Source of the DNA: Planctomycetota bacterium
GTDB taxonomy: Bacteria; Planctomycetota; Phycisphaerae; WQYP01
Reading direction: 5' to 3'
NCBI GenBank assembly: GCA_021831565.1
Contig: JAKBMM010000011.1
Location: 1-64,000 of the forward strand
Length of the DNA: 64,000 nt
Positions 18,139-27,139 of this stretch are shown here, in pieces (within the stretch, counting starts at the first letter, position 1; the number at the start of each line of letters is the position of its first letter). Under the pieces are notes generated by a model. The model was not told the origin of the DNA and did not search any database. It saw only the letters and a program-made list of their open reading frames with translations. The translations under genes and the position numbers were made by a program.

Positions 18139-19674
18139 TTAGCGCCGCCACGCCAGAACCTGCCGGCAGAGTCGTTTCAGGAGGGGCGTAAGGCGGGCGC
18201 GATTATAGGCGTCCGCGGCCTTTTTTATGACTTCCGCCTGCGTGGGATAAGGATGAATGGCGTTGGCGATTTTGGCCAGACCCACACCGGCGGTCATGGC
18301 CAGGGAGAGTTCACCGATGATGTCACCCGCATGTCGAGCCACGATTGTTGCGCCAAAAATCCGATCGGTTCCCTTGCGAATGTGTATCTTCAGAAAGCCT
18401 TCCTCCTCGCCATCGAGTATGGCGCGATCCACCTCTTTCATTTCGATGGTGAAACTTGTCACGGGAATTTTCGCTTCCAGCGCATCTTGCTCGTACCCAC
18501 CAACATGGGCGATTTCGGGATCGGTGTAGGTGCACCAGGGAATCGTCAGGGCGCTGGCTTTGGCGCGGCCCAGAAAAAGCGCATTCCGGATCACCATCCG
18601 CGCCATGGCATCGGCGGCGTGGGTGAACTTGTACCGGGAGCAGATATCTCCGGCGGCGTAGATATGCGGATTGGTGGTTCGCAGGCGATCGTCCACCAGA
18701 ACGCCCGCACGCGGGTCGTACGCCACACCCGCCGTTTCGAGATTCAAACCTTCGACATTGGGCTTGCGGCCGACGCCGACAAGTATGGCGTCAACGGCAA
18801 ACTCATGCTTTTCTCCGTGGCAATCGAGATGGAATACCTTTTCATTTCCGTTCCGGACGATTTGGGTCGTTTTTCCGCCGCAGATGATCTTTACCCCGTC
18901 GCGTTCCAACGCCGCTTCGATGCGGCGGGCGGCATCATCGTCCTCGCGGATTAGAATCCGTTGGTCGGACTCAATCAGCGTCACTTGCGAACCAAAGCGG
19001 GCAAAGGCCTGAGCCAGTTCACAGCCGATCGGGCCGGCGCCAAGGACCGCCAGACGCAACGGCAAGCGGGTCAGGGTGAATATCGTCTCGTTCGTGTAAT
19101 ATTCGGCTTCCGCCAGACCTTGGATAAATGGGGTTGACGCCCGCGCGCCGGCGGCAATGACCGCCCGTGCGAACCGCAGCATCTTTCCGCCCGCTTCGAT
19201 GGTGTTCGAATCAGTAAATCGCCCCTGGCCCAGAAATACATCCACACCCAATTGTTTGAACCGCTGGACTGAATCATGTGGACTGATATGCGAGCGTAAA
19301 TGGCGCATGCGCTCCATGACGGCGGGGAAATCCACGGTGATGGGACCGCCAACCCGTACGCCGAAGCGCGATCCGTCCCGCGCTTCGAACGCAGCGCGAG
19401 CGCAGCGAAGTAGAGCTTTCGACGGCACACAACCTGTATTCAGACAGTCGCCACCCATCCGATCTTTTTCGATTAAGGCCACCGTCGCTCCAAGCCCCGC
19501 CGCCCCCGCGGCGGTGACCAGACCCGCGGGCCCGGCGCCTATCACCACGAGATCATAGCGTGGTTTCGGTATCGGATTGGTCCAACCGGGCGGGTGAACA
19601 TTTCGCATCCATTCCTGGTTACATGAGTCCAGAGGCTCCATCGCCGGTGGCGTAAAATTAACTGCGTTGGTCAT
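18139..19674 (-). CDS. mercuric-reductase-like FAD/NAD(P) disulfide oxidoreductase
   Basis: A 511-residue class I pyridine nucleotide-disulfide oxidoreductase. FAD-binding VVIGAGPAG near residue 45, the redox-active disulfide in GGDCLNTGCVPSKA, an NAD(P) site around LGAGPIGCELAQ, and the dimerisation domain with HPYPTQAEV. It has no N-terminal heavy-metal-associated domain, and near its end only a single Cys is seen (LLKRLCRQ) instead of the vicinal Cys pair of true MerA, so mercuric reduction is doubtful. Its ATG overlaps the stop of the VTT-DUF547 gene (ATGA), showing translational coupling. Such proteins often accompany ArsS-type radical SAM genes. Confidence 0.85.
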   Translation of the reverse strand: MTNAVNFTPPAMEPLDSCNQEWMRNVHPPGWTNPIPKPRYDLVVIGAGPAGLVTAAGAAGLGATVALIEKDRMGGDCLNTGCVPSKALLRCARAAFEARDGSRFGVRVGGPITVDFPAVMERMRHLRSHISPHDSVQRFKQLGVDVFLGQGRFTDSNTIEAGGKMLRFARAVIAAGARASTPFIQGLAEAEYYTNETIFTLTRLPLRLAVLGAGPIGCELAQAFARFGSQVTLIESDQRILIREDDDAARRIEAALERDGVKIICGGKTTQIVRNGNEKVFHLDCHGEKHEFAVDAILVGVGRKPNVEGLNLETAGVAYDPRAGVLVDDRLRTTNPHIYAAGDICSRYKFTHAADAMARMVIRNALFLGRAKASALTIPWCTYTDPEIAHVGGYEQDALEAKIPVTSFTIEMKEVDRAILDGEEEGFLKIHIRKGTDRIFGATIVARHAGDIIGELSLAMTAGVGLAKIANAIHPYPTQAEVIKKAADAYNRARLTPLLKRLCRQVLAWRR

Positions 19675-21308
19675 GGATGCCTCCCATGGCGGGCCTGGTT
19701 TTTCACGCTGTTGAGATTCCAGTTGTAATTCATGAATTCCACCCGCGGCGGCCTGCCCGCGGCGAGTTCGGCGGCCAATGGCTTGTTGTAGCGGGCGACA
19801 AATTTCAGGACGGATCCCGCCGCCTGGCGAAAATCGCCGGCATACCAGTCGTAAAGCATGGTCAGATGAAGCACGCGGCCATGATTGCTAAAACGTACCC
19901 AGCGCGGATCATTGTTTAACAAAATCTCCTGTTGGTGCAGTTGGCTGTTGACCTTGGCGGCTTCGTAGGCTTCCCGGCTCAACGGCGGGCAACCGATGGA
20001 AGCGCAGACGATGGCTGAATGAATCCGCGGATCGGCGAAATCAGAGCGGAGCATCCATTCGATACGGTCGAGGCTGTATATCTTGCCGCCGATGTTCCAG
20101 CGTTTGTCTTCCCAACGTTTGGCTGCGGGAATATCTTCAATGGACTTGATATGCGGATAATAGTCCAGAATCAGCCGCAGCGTACAGGCGTTGTAGGCGT
20201 TGAGCAGAAGGGCCAGCTTCTGGTTGCGGCCAAGCCGGGCGAACGGAGCTTGCGCCAGCGATTGGATATAAGCATCAAGCTTTTGCGGGTGCGCGGCCAG
20301 TGCGGCGTAATTCACCCAACCGCCGGGATGAACCACTTTCTTCACCACCATATTGAAAAGAGAATGATTGAACTTTGGGCCATGAGGGTGATGGTGGAAC
20401 TTGTTGACCATTTTCACCGGCGGTGGGCCGAAAAGTCCGGCCCACGTGTTGTGCTGCCACCAGATGCCGGCGGTGAGAACCACCATCACCAGGGCGCTCA
20501 GCGCCCAGACCGTGGTTCTGTGTGATTTTGGCGGATCGTCATTGTTGCTGTATTGCTGTGCGGGAGCATCCATGGACGCCTCCGTTTGCCGCGCCAAGGC
20601 GCGTTTGGCAAGAAGTGTGATGTAAGCGGTCACGCCAATCGTGGCCAGAAGTCCGATGATTGTGAACACCAGTTGCAGCCGGCCGCCTGCGAATAGGCCG
20701 CCGAGCCCGCTTCCCACCCCCTGAATCACCTGGCCGGCGGTATAACCGAGATAGGCATAAAGAAATCCTCCGGGAATCATGGTGAGCCAGGTTGTCAGGG
20801 CATAAGGGAAGAATCCGATGGGCGTTAAGCCGAACAGATAATTAACCAGAATAAAGGGAAACACCGGGGCTAACCGCACCAGGGCGACAATTTTCCAGCC
20901 GCCTTGGCCGATCGCCCGATCTATGGCGGCGAAGCGTGGATATTGGCGGGCGCGTATTTCCACTTTCCGCCGCAGGGCGTAGCGGGCGATCAGATAGGCC
21001 AGACACGCTCCCACCGTGGCCCCCGTTGATGCCAGCAGCGTTCCCCAGAACAGGCCGTAAATGGCTCCCGCGGCCAGCGTCAAAGCCGAACCGGGAATCA
21101 ATAGAACTGTGGCCAATATATAAATACCGATAAAAGCCACCCGGCCATATATGCCCCAGCCAAGCAGTTTACCTTGCAGCAGATTCACGCCTCTGCCTAT
21201 CGGTAGAAAATGGATGATTGCCGGCAGGCAGGCCGCAATAACGGCAATGGAAACCATCCGCACCACCCGGGCCGCGCGATGTAAAGTTGGCGCATTCTTT
21301 GGCGGCAT
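19671..21308 (-). CDS. VTT-domain (TVP38/DedA-like) membrane protein fused to DUF547
   Basis: A 545-residue fusion. Residues 1-235: VTT/SNARE-associated membrane domain with about six helices and the typical PGSALTLAAGAIYG and FPFILVNYLFGLT segments. A linker helix near 265-285 follows. About 300-540: DUF547 domain (ALLLNAYNACTLRLI, ASIGCPPLS) predicted outside the membrane. Both families occur as separate genes near ArsS-type radical SAM genes in other bacteria; here they are one chain. It starts 6 bp after the radical SAM gene. A transport or membrane role is inferred only. Confidence 0.85.
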   Translation of the reverse strand: MPPKNAPTLHRAARVVRMVSIAVIAACLPAIIHFLPIGRGVNLLQGKLLGWGIYGRVAFIGIYILATVLLIPGSALTLAAGAIYGLFWGTLLASTGATVGACLAYLIARYALRRKVEIRARQYPRFAAIDRAIGQGGWKIVALVRLAPVFPFILVNYLFGLTPIGFFPYALTTWLTMIPGGFLYAYLGYTAGQVIQGVGSGLGGLFAGGRLQLVFTIIGLLATIGVTAYITLLAKRALARQTEASMDAPAQQYSNNDDPPKSHRTTVWALSALVMVVLTAGIWWQHNTWAGLFGPPPVKMVNKFHHHPHGPKFNHSLFNMVVKKVVHPGGWVNYAALAAHPQKLDAYIQSLAQAPFARLGRNQKLALLLNAYNACTLRLILDYYPHIKSIEDIPAAKRWEDKRWNIGGKIYSLDRIEWMLRSDFADPRIHSAIVCASIGCPPLSREAYEAAKVNSQLHQQEILLNNDPRWVRFSNHGRVLHLTMLYDWYAGDFRQAAGSVLKFVARYNKPLAAELAAGRPPRVEFMNYNWNLNSVKNQARHGRHP

Positions 21309-21314
21309 AATTAT

Positions 21315-22340
21315 TTATCCCGCCTCCGCCGCGCGCATCGCACCGGCCGTGTAGTCCTTGGTCACCAGGCTGCCGCCGCAGGATGAGCCACAGCCGGCCG
21401 TGCAGCCGAAGCAGTGCGGGCCGGTGACGATGCGGCGGGCCAGAAATTCCGCCGGATCAAAATCGCGAATGTGGCTTATCGCGCCTCTCACCGGTAGTTT
21501 CTGAGCATAATTAAAATCGCAATCATACAGGGCGCCGTCCCAACCGACATGCAGTTGGTGGCGGCACATCAACTGCGATATTGTGGATGGATTGAAAGTC
21601 CTCTCCAGCAGATCCTGATATTTCCCGGCGTACCCCTGCCGGTGCAGATCCTGCTTAAATCGACCAATCGGTATATTTGTAATTGTATATAAATGCGTGA
21701 AATGAATGCCGAAACGCGCGGAAAGTTCCCGTCGATACGCCGCCTCCAGCACCCCCTGTTCCGGCGGCAGGGTGGGACCGCCGGGGTTGTACACCAGGTC
21801 CAGCGGCAATTCGCTTTTGACGCCGTAACCCTTGGCGTTGAGCCGCTGGAGCGCCTCTATGCTCTCCCGGTACACATGTTTGCCGCGCTGCCTGTCCACG
21901 TTGGTGGGGAGGTAGCAGGGCAGGGACGCGATCAGATGCACTTGCTCGGCGGCGAAAAATTCCGGTAAATCCTGATAATTCCCGTCCAGCATAATGGTCA
22001 GATTGGTGCGGACCATCACTTCCCATCCAGCGCGACGGCCCGCCCGCACAAAGCGCCGGAAATGCGGGTGCATTTCCGGCGCTCCACCGGTGATGTCGAT
22101 GGTTGCGGCGCCGGCCTTTTTCGCCGCCGCCAGAACCAGTTCCATCGTTTCCCACGTCATTTCCTCCGTGCGTTTCGGGGATGATTCCACATGGCAGTGA
22201 CGGCAGGCCAGATTGCACTTGAGGCCGATGTTCACCTGCACCGTGCGGATGCTTAATCCATTGAATTGCCCGGTATCCGCATTGCGCAGGCGCTGATCAA
22301 AACGGTTCGGGCTGGGAGAGTTTAGAATTGATAACTTCAC
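21315..22340 (-). CDS. arsS: ArsS-type radical SAM protein with Cys-rich C-terminal domain
   Basis: A 341-residue radical SAM enzyme. The cluster motif CNLACRHC (CX3CX2C) lies near residue 41. The family-typical segments VYNPGGPTLPPEQ and FTHLYTITNIPIGRF and a C-terminal Cys-rich DUF3641 domain (CFGCTAGCGSSCGG) follow. Characterised family members act in arsenosugar biosynthesis; many homologues are selenoproteins, but no in-frame TGA is present here. I read a GTG start at 22340 with an AGGA-type site upstream. No arsM methyltransferase is present in the window, so the substrate may not be arsenical. Confidence 0.88.
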   Translation of the reverse strand: MKLSILNSPSPNRFDQRLRNADTGQFNGLSIRTVQVNIGLKCNLACRHCHVESSPKRTEEMTWETMELVLAAAKKAGAATIDITGGAPEMHPHFRRFVRAGRRAGWEVMVRTNLTIMLDGNYQDLPEFFAAEQVHLIASLPCYLPTNVDRQRGKHVYRESIEALQRLNAKGYGVKSELPLDLVYNPGGPTLPPEQGVLEAAYRRELSARFGIHFTHLYTITNIPIGRFKQDLHRQGYAGKYQDLLERTFNPSTISQLMCRHQLHVGWDGALYDCDFNYAQKLPVRGAISHIRDFDPAEFLARRIVTGPHCFGCTAGCGSSCGGSLVTKDYTAGAMRAAEAG

Positions 22341-22403
22341 GGTAAATTCCTTTCCTTACAAGAAAGCCGGGATTTTTCAGTATTTGCCCGAAGTAAACCG
22401 GAA

Positions 22404-23006
22404 TTACCGCGGTTGCGCGGGCAGGCGACAGAACCCCTGCGCGGGTATGTCCAGAGCGGAGTTAAATTTTGCGGACAGGTTCTGAAATGCGATCAGTCCG
22501 GTCAATTCTACCAGCGCGTCGCCATCCCATTGCCGCTGCAATCGTTGCCGCAGGTTGTCATCGACTTTGTTCAAAGTCACCGCTTCGGCGTATTCCAGGG
22601 CCAGGCGTTCCTGGGGTGTAAACAATGGGCTGTTTTGCCAATCGCGCAAGGCGTGAATCTTATCCATGGGCACGGCATGTTTCACCAGGGTCGCCGAGTT
22701 GATATCCACGCAGAAAGCACAATGGTTGATCTGTGAAACTTTCACGGCTATGAGAGATCGAAGCACGGGATCGATCGGGGAGGACCGACGGTCCAGCGCG
22801 CCATAAAGCAAGGCTACCGCCGCGAACACCCATGGCGATCGCCCCCAAAGCAAACCTGGGTCCAGTACACGCCCGTACTTTCGTTTTTGCTTCCAGAAAA
22901 ACAGCCGAATCATCCACGGGTAATCGGAAATATTCCTGGCGCCGACGGTTCGCATCCGGGCGGAGGACGTTAACCACTTTGGCTCTGCGGCGGTAACTTT
23001 GACCAT
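22404..23006 (-). CDS. carboxymuconolactone decarboxylase/AhpD-like peroxidase-like protein
   Basis: A 200-residue CMD-family protein with the CxxC motif in NHCAFCVDIN and the following helical core (LALEYAEAVT). I start at the ATG at 23006, preceded by TTGGAGAAAG; the frame is open further upstream but there it only translates the repeat element at 23030-23183. Peroxidase-like CMD proteins are known partners of ArsS-type radical SAM genes, and this is the first gene of the five-gene operon. It may handle peroxide or thiol redox during the pathway. Confidence 0.8.
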   Translation of the reverse strand: MVKVTAAEPKWLTSSARMRTVGARNISDYPWMIRLFFWKQKRKYGRVLDPGLLWGRSPWVFAAVALLYGALDRRSSPIDPVLRSLIAVKVSQINHCAFCVDINSATLVKHAVPMDKIHALRDWQNSPLFTPQERLALEYAEAVTLNKVDDNLRQRLQRQWDGDALVELTGLIAFQNLSAKFNSALDIPAQGFCRLPAQPR

Positions 23007-23029
23007 ACTTTCTCCAACCAGGGCGAATC

Positions 23030-23183
23030 GCAACCATCCACGCACCGGATGTTTTCCGCGTACGTCCCGGCGGGCACGGGTTTTCTCGGTGTACCGGGAC
23101 CGCCAATCACCGCGCCGCCCCAGACACGCAGCCGCGTGGATCGCAATCCCGCGGCCGTTTTCCGCGCCGCCGTGAACGGTCAC
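23030..23183. repeat. 154-bp MITE-like element
   Basis: It runs from the decayed end GCAACCATCCAC (23030-23041) to GTGAACGGTCAC (23172-23183). Its interior matches the copies at 36972-37125 and 58834-58987. It lies between the SHOCT gene and the CMD gene, possibly carrying or separating the promoter of the radical SAM operon. Confidence 0.8.
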
Positions 23184-23191
23184 GGCGAATC

Positions 23192-23428
23192 TTATTGGAT
23201 TTCCTTTCTCATTCGCTGGTACTCCTCCTGATTGATCTCGCCTCGGGCATAGCGCCGATCAAGGATGTCCCGCGCGCTGTCTTCCTTCGGATATGTCCTA
23301 TGGCCTCCGCACATCGGACCGCCGCCCCGGAGCATCCATACCAGCAGCGCCGCCAGACACATCAGAAAAATAAAAGGAAATATCAACATCCACGGAAACC
23401 AATTCTCCGTTCCATACATCCACATCAT
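23192..23428 (-). CDS. small membrane protein with SHOCT domain
   Basis: A 78-residue protein with one hydrophobic helix (WMLIFPFIFLMCLAALLVWM) and a C-terminal SHOCT motif (DILDRRYARGEINQEEYQRM). I start at the ATG at 23428, 8 nt after GGAG; the longer frame reaches 23461. It lies downstream of the DsbD-like gene on the same strand. SHOCT proteins are small and of unknown function. Confidence 0.8.
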   Translation of the reverse strand: MMWMYGTENWFPWMLIFPFIFLMCLAALLVWMLRGGGPMCGGHRTYPKEDSARDILDRRYARGEINQEEYQRMRKEIQ

Positions 23429-23557
23429 CGGGTTGTCTCCTCGGCTCTCGCGGATTTCCATCTACTACTCGGCTCCAGCCGATTATAGGCAACGAGCCTG
23501 CAATCGGACCCCGTCGCCCCTCGCCGCGTCTGAGCTTTCCGTCGTTCCGCGGCGATC

Positions 23558-25555
23558 TCAACGCGCCGCCGCATGAATATCCCGAATGACCTCGCGCTGG
23601 GTGTAGAGATCCCGAAGAATTTCCGGCGACAACGGCCGGTGCGGAGATAAAATCGCCAGGTAGGGCACAGCCCGCCCGCCGAATTTGAGCCATAACGCCT
23701 TGGGAACCGGCTGGTCAATGTCCGCGCTTAGCAGCACCGCGCCGGTCTGGGCGTAAACCTTGCGCACCGCCGGAGCATCCAATACCGTGGTCTTGATAAA
23801 CTTGCAGTTGATGCACCACGGAGCGCCAAAATCGATCAGCACCGGATGCCCGGCCGCCAGCGCCGCATCCATTCGCCCCAGCGTGACGGTCTGCCACCGG
23901 TTCACCTGAAATGTGCGCGAATACAGATCGCCCACGCCGGCCGCCGGGGAGGAGATTTCCCCACCCTGGATTCCCCCCATCCATCCAATAAATAAGGCCC
24001 CGGCGATAATTCCCGCTCCCACAAACCCGCCGCGGATCATCCATATTTGTCGGCCGCCCATGTTCCCATCGGGCCAGCGCCCCCAACCCCAGCAGACCAT
24101 CGCCAGAATCACCGCCAGCCCGAAGCCCACGACAATCTGCGAACGATCTTGAGTGCTCAATAGCAGATAGACCGCTACCCCCACCATTACCAGCCCCAAT
24201 GCTTCTTTGAGCAATTCCGACCATCGACCGGCGTGGGGAATTCGATCCAGCAGGGCTGGAAACGCCGCCAGCAGAACATAAGGCCACGCCATGCCGATTC
24301 CAATCAGCGCAAAAAACAGGGCCACGATCCACGTGGGTTGGAGCAAAGCCCAGGCCAGCATGACACCAAGAAATGGCGCGCTGCATGAGGAGGCCAATAG
24401 GGTCGCCAGCAAACCGGTTCCAAAGGCGCCGGCCAGGCCGCCGCCGGATGTATTGATCGCGTAAAGCGAGCGCGGCGGCTGGATGGTCCACACGCCCAGC
24501 ATCGACAACGCCAACGCCAGCACCACCAGCGCAATGGCGATCAGAAACCAGGGGTGTTCAAACTGCATCCCGTAAGTCAGCGTCTGGCCGGTCGCCGCGC
24601 GATAGATGCCCATCGCTATCGCCAGTATCAGAAAAAGCGACACGATGCCGGCTGCAAACACCAGCGCGTGCCGCACCGCGCGCGGACGCGATCCGTGCGC
24701 TTGTTGCACCATCGCCAGAACTTTCAGCGGAATCACCGGTAAGACACACGGCATGACGTTGAGGATCAGCCCGCCCAGCAATGCAAACAGAATCAGCAGC
24801 CACACCGGCTCATGCATCTGGGATACCTGATAGGGCCGGGCGTTGATTTTTTGAATCTCCCTGGCGACGGCAGCGCCGCCGTTGCGGGTGTGTGCCGGCC
24901 CGGCGCCGCCTTTGGCCAAGTGAGTTACCGCAACAGCCCAGGGCTTTTTACTCGGCGATGTTGCAAGCGGTATCCCCTGTGCGGGAGTGATTCGTAGAAG
25001 CGTACGGAGATGCACACTCCGCGGCATCAGGCAGGATTGGTCGTTGCAGGCCTGGAATGTGAGTTGCGCGGTAATTTCCCGCCGGCCCACAGTGGCCGTA
25101 TCCAGCGCCTTGAACGGAACCGTAATGTTGAACCGCCCCTCATAGACCGAGAGCTTTCCTTGCCTGGTAATTTGCCTGGACACGGGGATGATCACCGCCG
25201 CCGGGTAATGCGCCGCACCAAAAATAATACCCGTCGACGGCAGGAGTTTTACAGATGCCGGAATAAGAAAATTCTCCAGTGGATGATGGCTCTGGATGTG
25301 GTAGCCCGCGGCCACGGCGAGATGAATCACAATAACGCCGTGGCCCGACACCGCAACATTACCCGGTACAGCGCGAATATGAGCTTTTACGACATGCCGC
25401 GGCGTCAATCCGACTCCCGCCGCTCGGACCCCGGCGCGGGGGTTGGGCGGCGGTATCCCAACCATTTCAGTAATTATGCATACGGCGACCAGCAGAGCCA
25501 GAGCCGTGGCTCTGGCGCCAAAACGTGATGTTAAATCTCCCACCCTGTGCGGCAT
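23558..25555 (-). CDS. dsbD: DsbD-like thiol:disulfide interchange protein
   Basis: A 665-residue inner-membrane protein that would pass electrons from the cytoplasm to periplasmic thiols. Order: signal-anchor (about 15-32), DsbD N-terminal-like periplasmic domain with its Cys pair in ACNDQSC (about 190), eight or so transmembrane helices beginning with LILFALLGGLILNVMPCVLP (the membrane-embedded Cys lies in NVMPCVLP; second in ASSCSAP), and a C-terminal thioredoxin-like domain with APWCINCKF. All three redox Cys pairs seem present. Next to sulfur and ArsS-type genes; cytochrome c or envelope thiol maintenance is the likely role. Confidence 0.88.
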   Translation of the reverse strand: MPHRVGDLTSRFGARATALALLVAVCIITEMVGIPPPNPRAGVRAAGVGLTPRHVVKAHIRAVPGNVAVSGHGVIVIHLAVAAGYHIQSHHPLENFLIPASVKLLPSTGIIFGAAHYPAAVIIPVSRQITRQGKLSVYEGRFNITVPFKALDTATVGRREITAQLTFQACNDQSCLMPRSVHLRTLLRITPAQGIPLATSPSKKPWAVAVTHLAKGGAGPAHTRNGGAAVAREIQKINARPYQVSQMHEPVWLLILFALLGGLILNVMPCVLPVIPLKVLAMVQQAHGSRPRAVRHALVFAAGIVSLFLILAIAMGIYRAATGQTLTYGMQFEHPWFLIAIALVVLALALSMLGVWTIQPPRSLYAINTSGGGLAGAFGTGLLATLLASSCSAPFLGVMLAWALLQPTWIVALFFALIGIGMAWPYVLLAAFPALLDRIPHAGRWSELLKEALGLVMVGVAVYLLLSTQDRSQIVVGFGLAVILAMVCWGWGRWPDGNMGGRQIWMIRGGFVGAGIIAGALFIGWMGGIQGGEISSPAAGVGDLYSRTFQVNRWQTVTLGRMDAALAAGHPVLIDFGAPWCINCKFIKTTVLDAPAVRKVYAQTGAVLLSADIDQPVPKALWLKFGGRAVPYLAILSPHRPLSPEILRDLYTQREVIRDIHAAAR

Positions 25556-25648
25556 AACACTTTTTCCTTTCTTATCTGGCCGGAAGAACCGAATTTATTT
25601 TATTCGCGGAATTTCATTCTAAACAGTGACCCTGTATGTCCATACGAA

Positions 25649-25720
25649 CCGGCGGGGAAGAGGTGCGGAAAAATCAGCCATGGCTGGGCGGAAAGTCCGC
25701 ACCGGTCGCTTTGCCGCCGG
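25649..25720. ncRNA. candidate structured RNA or cis-regulatory element
   Basis: Nested perfect complementarities: CCGGCGG (25649-25655) with CCGCCGG (25714-25720); inside it GGTGCGGA (25662-25669) with TCCGCACC (25696-25703); inside that the palindrome CAGCCATGGCTG (25675-25686). A further GTATG/CATAC pair flanks at 25634-25645. On the minus strand it would sit in the dsbD leader. No known riboswitch class was recognised. Confidence 0.35.
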
Positions 25721-25815
25721 ATGTGGGATGTCGGACGGGTCCGGGCCTCGGTAACATCGAACATGATTGTATTATGCGGCGTCATCCCCCCGATGGCACA
25801 GTGTGAAATTAACGA

Positions 25816-25844
25816 CTTGACCGCGGATGGTGGTTATTATACAA
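25816..25844 (+). promoter_or_regulatory. sigma70-like promoter of the SQR-ArsR-DsrE genes
   Basis: TTGACC (25816-25821), 17-nt spacer, TACAAT (25839-25844), about 70 nt upstream of the SQR-like start. An ArsR-family regulator encoded downstream could act here. Confidence 0.65.
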
Positions 25845-25912
25845 TTGATTGATTGAGTAGTTGAGCAGAGCCGGGCGTGCCTGCGAACGAATGTTTTTTC
25901 AGATGGATCATC

Positions 25913-27130
25913 ATGGTTCAACGCCAGCGCATCGTGATTGTCGGCGGATCCTTCGGCGGGATCAACGCCGCCTGGGAACTCCGCAGACAACTCGGCCGGC
26001 AGGCGGACATTACGCTCATCTCCAGAGAATCAACATTCACTTTCACACCGTCCTTGCCTTGGCTGGTGATGGGCTGGCGGAAGCCGCAATCGCTCCAGGC
26101 GCCTCTCGCCCAACCGCTTAAACGACGGGGAATTCGTTTCGTGCATGGCAACGTGGACGCCCTGGATCCGGAAAAATGTCTTATCAGCGCCGGGGCGGAA
26201 AGATTTCCTTACGATGTGCTGCTGTTGGCGACGGGAGCGGAGCTCGACTACGCTGCGGTTCCGGGGCTTGGACCGCAAGCGGGCCACACACAGTCCATCT
26301 TTAGTGTCGCGGAGGCCGGCAAAGCTCATACCGCCCTTGCCGAGGTATTGGGGCGCGACCAAGGGCGTATTGTTATTGGTGCGGCGCCCGGAGCCAGTTG
26401 CATCGGGCCGGCTTATGAACTGGTCATGATGATAGACACCCTGCTCAAGCGGGCGAGGAAGCGCCACCGGTTTGCGCTTACCTACCTCACGCCGGAGCCA
26501 TTTATCGGGCATTTCGGCATTGGCGGCGTCGGTAATTCACCACGAATAGTTCAGGATGAGTTTGCCGCACGGAGCATTGAAACCGTTGCCAATGCCCGAA
26601 TCGTTCAAGCGGATACCAACCGTCTGATTCTTGCGGATGGTCGGGAGTATGGATTTGATTTCTCCTTGGTGATTCCCGCGTTCCTGGGGAGCGGCTTTGT
26701 GCGTGCGGTCAGTGGGCTGGCGAATCCCAAGGGCTTTATTCCCGTTACGCCGAATCTTGCCAGCGCCAAATATCCAAATATTTATGCGGTGGGCGTGGCG
26801 GTGGCGATACCATCCCCTTTTCCGACAACGGTTCCCGTGGGCGTGCCGAAAACAGGTCACATGACTGAACTGATGGCCCGTGCCGCCGCCCACAATATCG
26901 CCGCGGAATTTCGGGGACGCCCAATGATCGACGGCCTGTCGCTCCCATCGCTCTGCATAGCTGATGCGGGAGACACCGCGTTCTACATGTCGGCGGATCC
27001 GTTTCTCCCGCCGCGCAACAAGACCGTTATCAAACGCGGGAAATGGGCCAGATACTTGAAGTTGATCTTCGAGCGCTACTATCTGGCGCGAATCCGATAC
27101 CGTTTGCCCGCCCTTCATTTTGGCTGGTAA
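25913..27130 (+). CDS. sulfide:quinone oxidoreductase-like FAD-dependent oxidoreductase
   Basis: A 405-residue two-dinucleotide-binding flavoprotein of the SQR/FCSD family. N-terminal FAD motif IVIVGGSFGGINAA, then LLLATGAELDY, and a late FAD motif around PNIYAVGVAVAI. C-terminal basic amphipathic tail that could bind the membrane. I start at the ATG at 25913 so that the FAD motif lies at the usual distance from the N-terminus; a start at 25877 adds 12 residues. Few Cys residues are visible at the usual active-site positions, so sulfide oxidation is plausible but not assured. Likely co-transcribed with the ArsR-rhodanese gene. Confidence 0.8.
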   Translation: MVQRQRIVIVGGSFGGINAAWELRRQLGRQADITLISRESTFTFTPSLPWLVMGWRKPQSLQAPLAQPLKRRGIRFVHGNVDALDPEKCLISAGAERFPYDVLLLATGAELDYAAVPGLGPQAGHTQSIFSVAEAGKAHTALAEVLGRDQGRIVIGAAPGASCIGPAYELVMMIDTLLKRARKRHRFALTYLTPEPFIGHFGIGGVGNSPRIVQDEFAARSIETVANARIVQADTNRLILADGREYGFDFSLVIPAFLGSGFVRAVSGLANPKGFIPVTPNLASAKYPNIYAVGVAVAIPSPFPTTVPVGVPKTGHMTELMARAAAHNIAAEFRGRPMIDGLSLPSLCIADAGDTAFYMSADPFLPPRNKTVIKRGKWARYLKLIFERYYLARIRYRLPALHFGW

Positions 27131-27139
27131 GGGGCCACC

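Larger units (their letters stand above)
25556..25912. other. divergent intergenic region with structured segment and promoter
   Basis: Between the divergent dsbD and SQR-like genes. It contains a nested stem structure (25649-25720) and a sigma70-like promoter (25816-25844). No gene was seen. Confidence 0.7.

Noticed and set aside
18139-19674. Calling the flavoprotein a true mercuric reductase MerA
   Set aside because: No heavy-metal-associated domain, no C-terminal Cys pair and no mer genes; left as mercuric-reductase-like.
21315-22340. Selenocysteine in the ArsS-type protein
   Set aside because: The frame has no internal TGA and the C-terminal domain uses Cys throughout.
25649-25720. Naming the nested stems a cobalamin riboswitch
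   Set aside because: A partial resemblance to GGTG-containing core only; no B12 box or expected junctions could be placed.
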